Of a DNA stretch of 64,000 nt, positions 60,728 to 64,000 are shown piece by piece. Source of the stretch: Bacillota bacterium (GTDB taxonomy: Bacteria; Bacillota; Clostridia; Christensenellales; Aristaeellaceae). Location: the NCBI GenBank assembly GCA_023436585.1, contig JAEZIN010000029.1:62001-126000 (forward strand). Direction: 5' to 3'. The position numbers were made by a program, and so were the translations under genes. Numbering within the stretch: the first letter of the stretch is position 1; each line of letters begins with the position of its first letter. Below the pieces are notes generated by a model. It had not been told where the DNA came from. It did not search any database and saw only the letters and a program-made list of their open reading frames with translations.

Positions 60728-61009
60728 ATGGAAAAACACAAGACCGTTGTGAAGGTGGCAGGCCGGGATTATACGCTGTTATCCATCGAACCTCCGGAAC
60801 ATGTGCACCGGGTTGGTGTTTACGTGGACCGCAAAATTCAGGAGATCGAAACCGCCAGCCATCTGCCTTCCAACATGGTGGCCGTGCTGGCGGCCCTGAA
60901 CATTGCCGATGAATTGATCAAGGCCCATGACGAGAACACGCGCCTAAGACGGGAACTGCTTATGGCCCGGCAGGGTGCGAAAGAAAGCCGCAAAAGGGAG
61001 GCCAAATAA
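60728..61009 (+). CDS. zapA: Cell division protein ZapA
   Basis: A 93-residue ZapA-type protein: an N-terminal beta-alpha head (KTVVKVAGRDYTLLS...VGVYVDRKI) and a long C-terminal coiled coil. It bundles FtsZ filaments and promotes Z-ring assembly. The ATG at 60728 follows AAAAGGGGGG; the 60689 start overlaps the promoter and is rejected. It is 3 bp ahead of the U32 gene, and the pair before mutS2 is a common Firmicute arrangement. Confidence 0.85.
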   Translation: MEKHKTVVKVAGRDYTLLSIEPPEHVHRVGVYVDRKIQEIETASHLPSNMVAVLAALNIADELIKAHDENTRLRRELLMARQGAKESRKREAK

Positions 61010-61012
61010 TAC

Positions 61013-63355
61013 ATGGAGCTTCTGGCCCCAGCCGGCAGCAGGGATGCCCTGCTTGCGGCCATACATAACGGTGCCAACGCGGTGTATCTTGGATACACCG
61101 CCTTTGGCGCACGCGCGGGGGCCGGGAATTTTGACGAGGAAGGCCTTTATGAAGCCGTAAAGCTGTGCCACATGTACCACGTGCGCGTGCATGTGACGGT
61201 GAACACACTGGTGAAGGAACAGGAAATCCCCGATGTGTACCGGGTGCTTTCCATTATCAACCGGTCCGGCGCGGACGCGGTGATCCTGCAGGATCTGGGC
61301 GTGGCCGGCATCGTGCGGGATTCCTTCCCTTCCCTTGCCCGCCATGCCAGCACGCAGATGGCTATCCACAACCGGCAGGGTGCAGGGCTTTTGCAGCGGG
61401 AAGGCTTCCAAAGGGTGGTGCTGGCGCGGGAGTGCACGCTCCCAGAAATCAAGCGCGTGGCGGATACAGGCCTTCAGACCGAGGTGTTCGTCCACGGTGC
61501 CATGTGCGTGTGCGTTAGCGGGCAATGTTTGTTTTCCAGCATGGCCGGCGGCCGCAGCGGCAACCGAGGCCGGTGCGCCCAGCCCTGCCGCATGATGTAT
61601 GAATTTGGCGGGCGCCGGGGCTACTGGCTTTCCCCCAGGGACATCATGCTGCGGGACAAGCTGCCGGAGCTTTCGGCCGCCGGGGTGCATGCCCTGAAGA
61701 TCGAGGGGCGGCTGAAACGGCCGGAGTATGTGGCGGTGGTAACGCGGGCCTACCGCCAGGCGTTGGACGCCTTGGCGGAGGGCAGGTTTGAACCTGCAGA
61801 CGAAAGCGAAAGGGAATCCCTTCGGCAGGTTTTTCACCGGGGCGGGTTCATGACAGGGTACCCAGGCGGCAGCCAGGATGCGGGCGTCATCGATCCTGAA
61901 CGCCCGGGGCACGGAGGCATTATGATCGGTCGCGTAACGGGCGTTAAACCCGGGTTTGCCCAGGTGAAGCTGGACAAAGACCTTCATGACGGGGATGGTC
62001 TGCAGTTCCGCAGCCGCCGTGAGGAGGAGGTCACCTATTCCGGACCGGGGCAAAAAGCCGGGGAAACCGCCCTGGTGAGGCTTCGGGAGGGCGTTGTGCC
62101 GCAGGTGGGCGACCAGATGGCGCGCCTTGCCGACGCGGAGCAGTTGATGCAGGCGATGCTGTACAGGGCGCCGCATATCCTGGTGGATGCCATACTGAAA
62201 GCGGATGTTGGGGAAGAAGCCGTATTGACCGTCACAGACGGCGAAACGACGGCCCAGGTGACGGGGGAGGCGGTGGCCGCGGCCCAGTCCAAGCCCCTGA
62301 CGGAGGAAAACGCCAGGCGGGCCCTGAACAAAACAGGCGATACGCCCTTTGTGCTGAACGGCCTCCGCTTGATAGGTCAGGGCGGTTTTCTGCCCGTGTC
62401 GGCCATCAATGCCCTGCGCAGGGAAGCGTTGGATGACCTGTACGAAAAGCGGGCCGCCAGCTTCAACAAGCGCGTTATGGATTTTCTTCCCCTTGCGGAG
62501 ATGGCTTTTCCCGAACAAACGCCTGCTGCGCCGGGGCTGCTGGTTCAAAGTGCCGACGCCTCCCTGGGACAAAAATTTCTCGATGCCGGGGCGGATGCCT
62601 TTTTGTATGCGCCGGAAATGTATACCGAATCTGCGCTTGAGGCTGCTGCCGCCCAATTGCCTAAGGGAACATGGTTGGTGCTGCCCATTCAATCCAGGGC
62701 CGATACGCTGGAATTCCTGAAGGACTGGGCCAATGACCATCGGGAGCTGCTTTCCGGTGTGGTGCTGGGCAGCATCGGCCAGGCCGGCGCGGGCTTTACA
62801 CTGCCCATGGCGGCGGGAGAAGGCGTACCGGTGATGAACGGAAGGTCCGCTGCGGAGCTTTTACGGCTGGGGATTAGTTGGCAGACGTTATCGCCGGAAT
62901 TGAACGAAAAGGAAATGCAGAAGCTGCCCCTGAGTAATCTCCCCCTGGTGCTGCCGGTATATGGGCGCACCAGGCTGATGACACTGAACCACTGCCCGGC
63001 CCGCACCGCCCTTGGGCTTCACGCCGGCCATGAAAGCTGCCGCATGTGCGAGCAGGGCTCAAATGACAGCCTGCGGGGAAAGCGCTTCGCCGACGGGCTG
63101 GAGCATGAGTTCCCCCTTTTGCGGACCCGGCTGCCGGAAGGCTGCATCATCCATTTGTACAACACCCTGCCCCTGAACCTTTCCGCCCACTTAGGCAAGC
63201 TGCGGGGAATCGGCTGGCTTGTGACCTTCACTACGGAAACGGTTCAAGAGCAGCTGGATATCACCGCTTGCTTCGCCGCGCTGCGCAAAGGCGAGCCCTG
63301 CGAAACCCAGCTCCCCGCCGGCACCGCCGGGCATTTCCGCCGGGGTGTGGAGTAA
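61013..63355 (+). CDS. U32 family peptidase (with DUF3656-like C-terminal region)
   Basis: A 780-residue protein. The U32 domain (about 1-290) starts MELLAPAGSRDALLAAIHNGANAVYLG and carries the Cys-rich GRCAQPCR signature and the conserved HALKIEGRLKRPEYV. A long second part matches the DUF3656 style, ending with Cys pairs (NHCPAR, ESCRMCEQG) that could hold a metal or cluster. Related U32 proteins act in tRNA or rRNA hydroxylation rather than proteolysis. It is co-transcribed with zapA. Confidence 0.9.
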   Translation: MELLAPAGSRDALLAAIHNGANAVYLGYTAFGARAGAGNFDEEGLYEAVKLCHMYHVRVHVTVNTLVKEQEIPDVYRVLSIINRSGADAVILQDLGVAGIVRDSFPSLARHASTQMAIHNRQGAGLLQREGFQRVVLARECTLPEIKRVADTGLQTEVFVHGAMCVCVSGQCLFSSMAGGRSGNRGRCAQPCRMMYEFGGRRGYWLSPRDIMLRDKLPELSAAGVHALKIEGRLKRPEYVAVVTRAYRQALDALAEGRFEPADESERESLRQVFHRGGFMTGYPGGSQDAGVIDPERPGHGGIMIGRVTGVKPGFAQVKLDKDLHDGDGLQFRSRREEEVTYSGPGQKAGETALVRLREGVVPQVGDQMARLADAEQLMQAMLYRAPHILVDAILKADVGEEAVLTVTDGETTAQVTGEAVAAAQSKPLTEENARRALNKTGDTPFVLNGLRLIGQGGFLPVSAINALRREALDDLYEKRAASFNKRVMDFLPLAEMAFPEQTPAAPGLLVQSADASLGQKFLDAGADAFLYAPEMYTESALEAAAAQLPKGTWLVLPIQSRADTLEFLKDWANDHRELLSGVVLGSIGQAGAGFTLPMAAGEGVPVMNGRSAAELLRLGISWQTLSPELNEKEMQKLPLSNLPLVLPVYGRTRLMTLNHCPARTALGLHAGHESCRMCEQGSNDSLRGKRFADGLEHEFPLLRTRLPEGCIIHLYNTLPLNLSAHLGKLRGIGWLVTFTTETVQEQLDITACFAALRKGEPCETQLPAGTAGHFRRGVE

Positions 63356-63376
63356 CCTGGACGCTGCCACCTGATT

Positions 63377-63592
63377 TCGGAAGAGAAGCCAATAAACAAA
63401 CAATGCCGTAGGGGCGATTTGTAAGTGCCCATCTGTCTCAATCGGCGCATTGCTCACTGCCGTTCGCACTGCTTGTTTCGCCAGCCTCCTCCGCCTCGCT
63501 TCATCCGCCACAGGCGGCGCTTCGGCTTCGGAGCCCGCCAAGTGACATGTTTTTACCGCAACGTGCGGGCGATTACAAATCGCCCCTACGGC
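63377..63592. mobile_element. MITE-like element, rearranged copy C
   Basis: 63377-63430 matches the right half of copy B (GGAAGAGAAGCC, then GTAGGGGCGATTTGTAAGTGCCC). A second arm (CGGGCGATTACAAATCGCCC, then CTACGGC) lies at 63566-63592. The arms face the opposite way to copies A and B, around about 135 bp of unrelated DNA with a CCGCC/GGCGG hairpin. No gene is seen between the U32 and mutS2 genes. Confidence 0.65.
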
Positions 63593-63681
63593 GCTCAGGC
63601 AAAGATGTACCGGATAACCAAGAAATTACTGTTCCCGCCAGCGGAACGATAATACTATCGCCAATATTGAGGATGAAACAT

Positions 63682-64000
63682 ATGACCGAGCGCACCCTGC
63701 GTGTCCTGGAATTCACAAAAATCCGCGAGCAGCTCTCCTTGCTGGCGCTGACGCCCATGGGGGCTCAGCTTTGCCGCGATTTAATTCCCTCCGCCAACCC
63801 GGCGGAAATTTCGCAATGGCAGCAGGAGACCGAGGAGGCCCAGGTGATACTGACCTATCTGGGCGGCAATCCCCTCATTCCCTTCGAGGACATCACATCC
63901 TATTTGACCCTGGCGGATAAGGGTGCCACCTTGTCCCCCAAGTCCCTGCTGCATATCGCCGATTGCCTGCGCGCGGCCAGGTCGGCGCGGTCCTCCCTGG
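63682..64000 (+). CDS. mutS2: Endonuclease MutS2, N-terminal part (cut by the window edge)
   Basis: An open frame of 106 codons to the end of the window, beginning MTERTLRVLEFTKIREQLSLLALTPMGAQL. This is the usual MutS2 start, followed by the TEEAQVILTYLGGNPL and LTLADKGATLSPKSLLHIADCLRAAR segments of the N-terminal domain. MutS2 acts on branched DNA and, in Firmicutes, on collided ribosomes. GAGGATG precedes the ATG. The ATPase and Smr domains would lie beyond the window. Confidence 0.85.
   Translation, partial: MTERTLRVLEFTKIREQLSLLALTPMGAQLCRDLIPSANPAEISQWQQETEEAQVILTYLGGNPLIPFEDITSYLTLADKGATLSPKSLLHIADCLRAARSARSSL

Noticed and set aside
60944..62740. A 598-codon minus-strand frame opposite the U32 gene
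   Set aside because: It is antisense to a well-supported gene and shows no motifs.

Overview
The window reads as one contiguous stretch of chromosome from a fairly GC-rich member of the Clostridia (Firmicutes). The evidence is the regulatory style (a T-box leader before pheST, a lysine riboswitch before asd-dapA-dapB), TTG and GTG starts behind strong ribosome sites, the murB-rapZ-whiA-crh cluster, the secD-recJ-rel-dtd-MBL-hemZ run, and the DapL route of diaminopimelate synthesis. An affiliation near Christensenellales or Oscillospirales is a guess from gene style only. No rRNA, tRNA, CRISPR array, phage or complete insertion sequence was seen. Most genes are housekeeping. Both edges cut a gene: a DUF1537 sugar-acid kinase on the left and mutS2 on the right.

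Layout. 1-3 kb: DUF1537 kinase, SDR oxidoreductase and a VOC protein. 2.9-7.3 kb (minus): a YwaF-like membrane protein, a thioredoxin-domain YyaL/SSP411-type gene broken by a 19-bp insertion exactly at its CxxC motif, a small helical protein and a YbhN-type flippase-like protein. 7.5-14.4 kb (plus): a DUF1538 transporter with a tandem PII-like regulator, a Zn/Cd-type P-type ATPase behind a palindromic promoter, an XRE regulator with its membrane partner, a YciI protein and a secreted CHAP hydrolase. 14.5-22.9 kb (minus): crh, whiA, rapZ, murB, nagA, a degenerate two-gene ABC transporter, a YjjG-like HAD phosphatase and a VanW protein. 23.2-29.6 kb (plus): a PAS-GGDEF-EAL protein, then the Phe T-box and pheST. 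30-32 kb (minus): threonine aldolase and a phosphodiester glycosidase-like protein.

32.2-44 kb (plus): dapF, dapL, purA, an amidohydrolase, hisH, hisF, a GNAT protein, an APH-like kinase, a membrane-anchored beta-propeller protein and glpK. 44.3-45 kb (minus): an XRE-DUF5680 regulator. 45.1-48.3 kb (plus): lysine riboswitch, asd, dapA, dapB. Together asd, dapA, dapB, dapL and dapF carry aspartyl phosphate to meso-diaminopimelate, for peptidoglycan and lysine; only lysC and lysA are not in view. 48.3-49 kb (minus): a coiled-coil membrane protein. 49.2-58.3 kb (plus): a small exported protein, a divergent secD without secF, recJ, rel, dtd, an MBL hydrolase and hemZ. 58.3-59.7 kb (minus): a MATE transporter. 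59.9-64 kb (plus): cyclophilin, zapA, a U32 peptidase and the start of mutS2.

Intergenic DNA is rich in structured repeats: a MITE-like family with 25-bp terminal inverted repeats (two intact copies and one rearranged), two REP-like families whose copies differ by compensatory base changes, a run of hairpins between rapZ and whiA where yvcK usually lies, and a 17-bp tandem repeat that contributes the -35 box of zapA. The observations most worth following are the matched-codon gap in the thioredoxin-domain gene, the ABC ATPase with all catalytic motifs altered, the orphan divergent SecD, the Gln15/Ser46 HPr (Crh) in a cluster lacking yvcK, and the covarying repeats.
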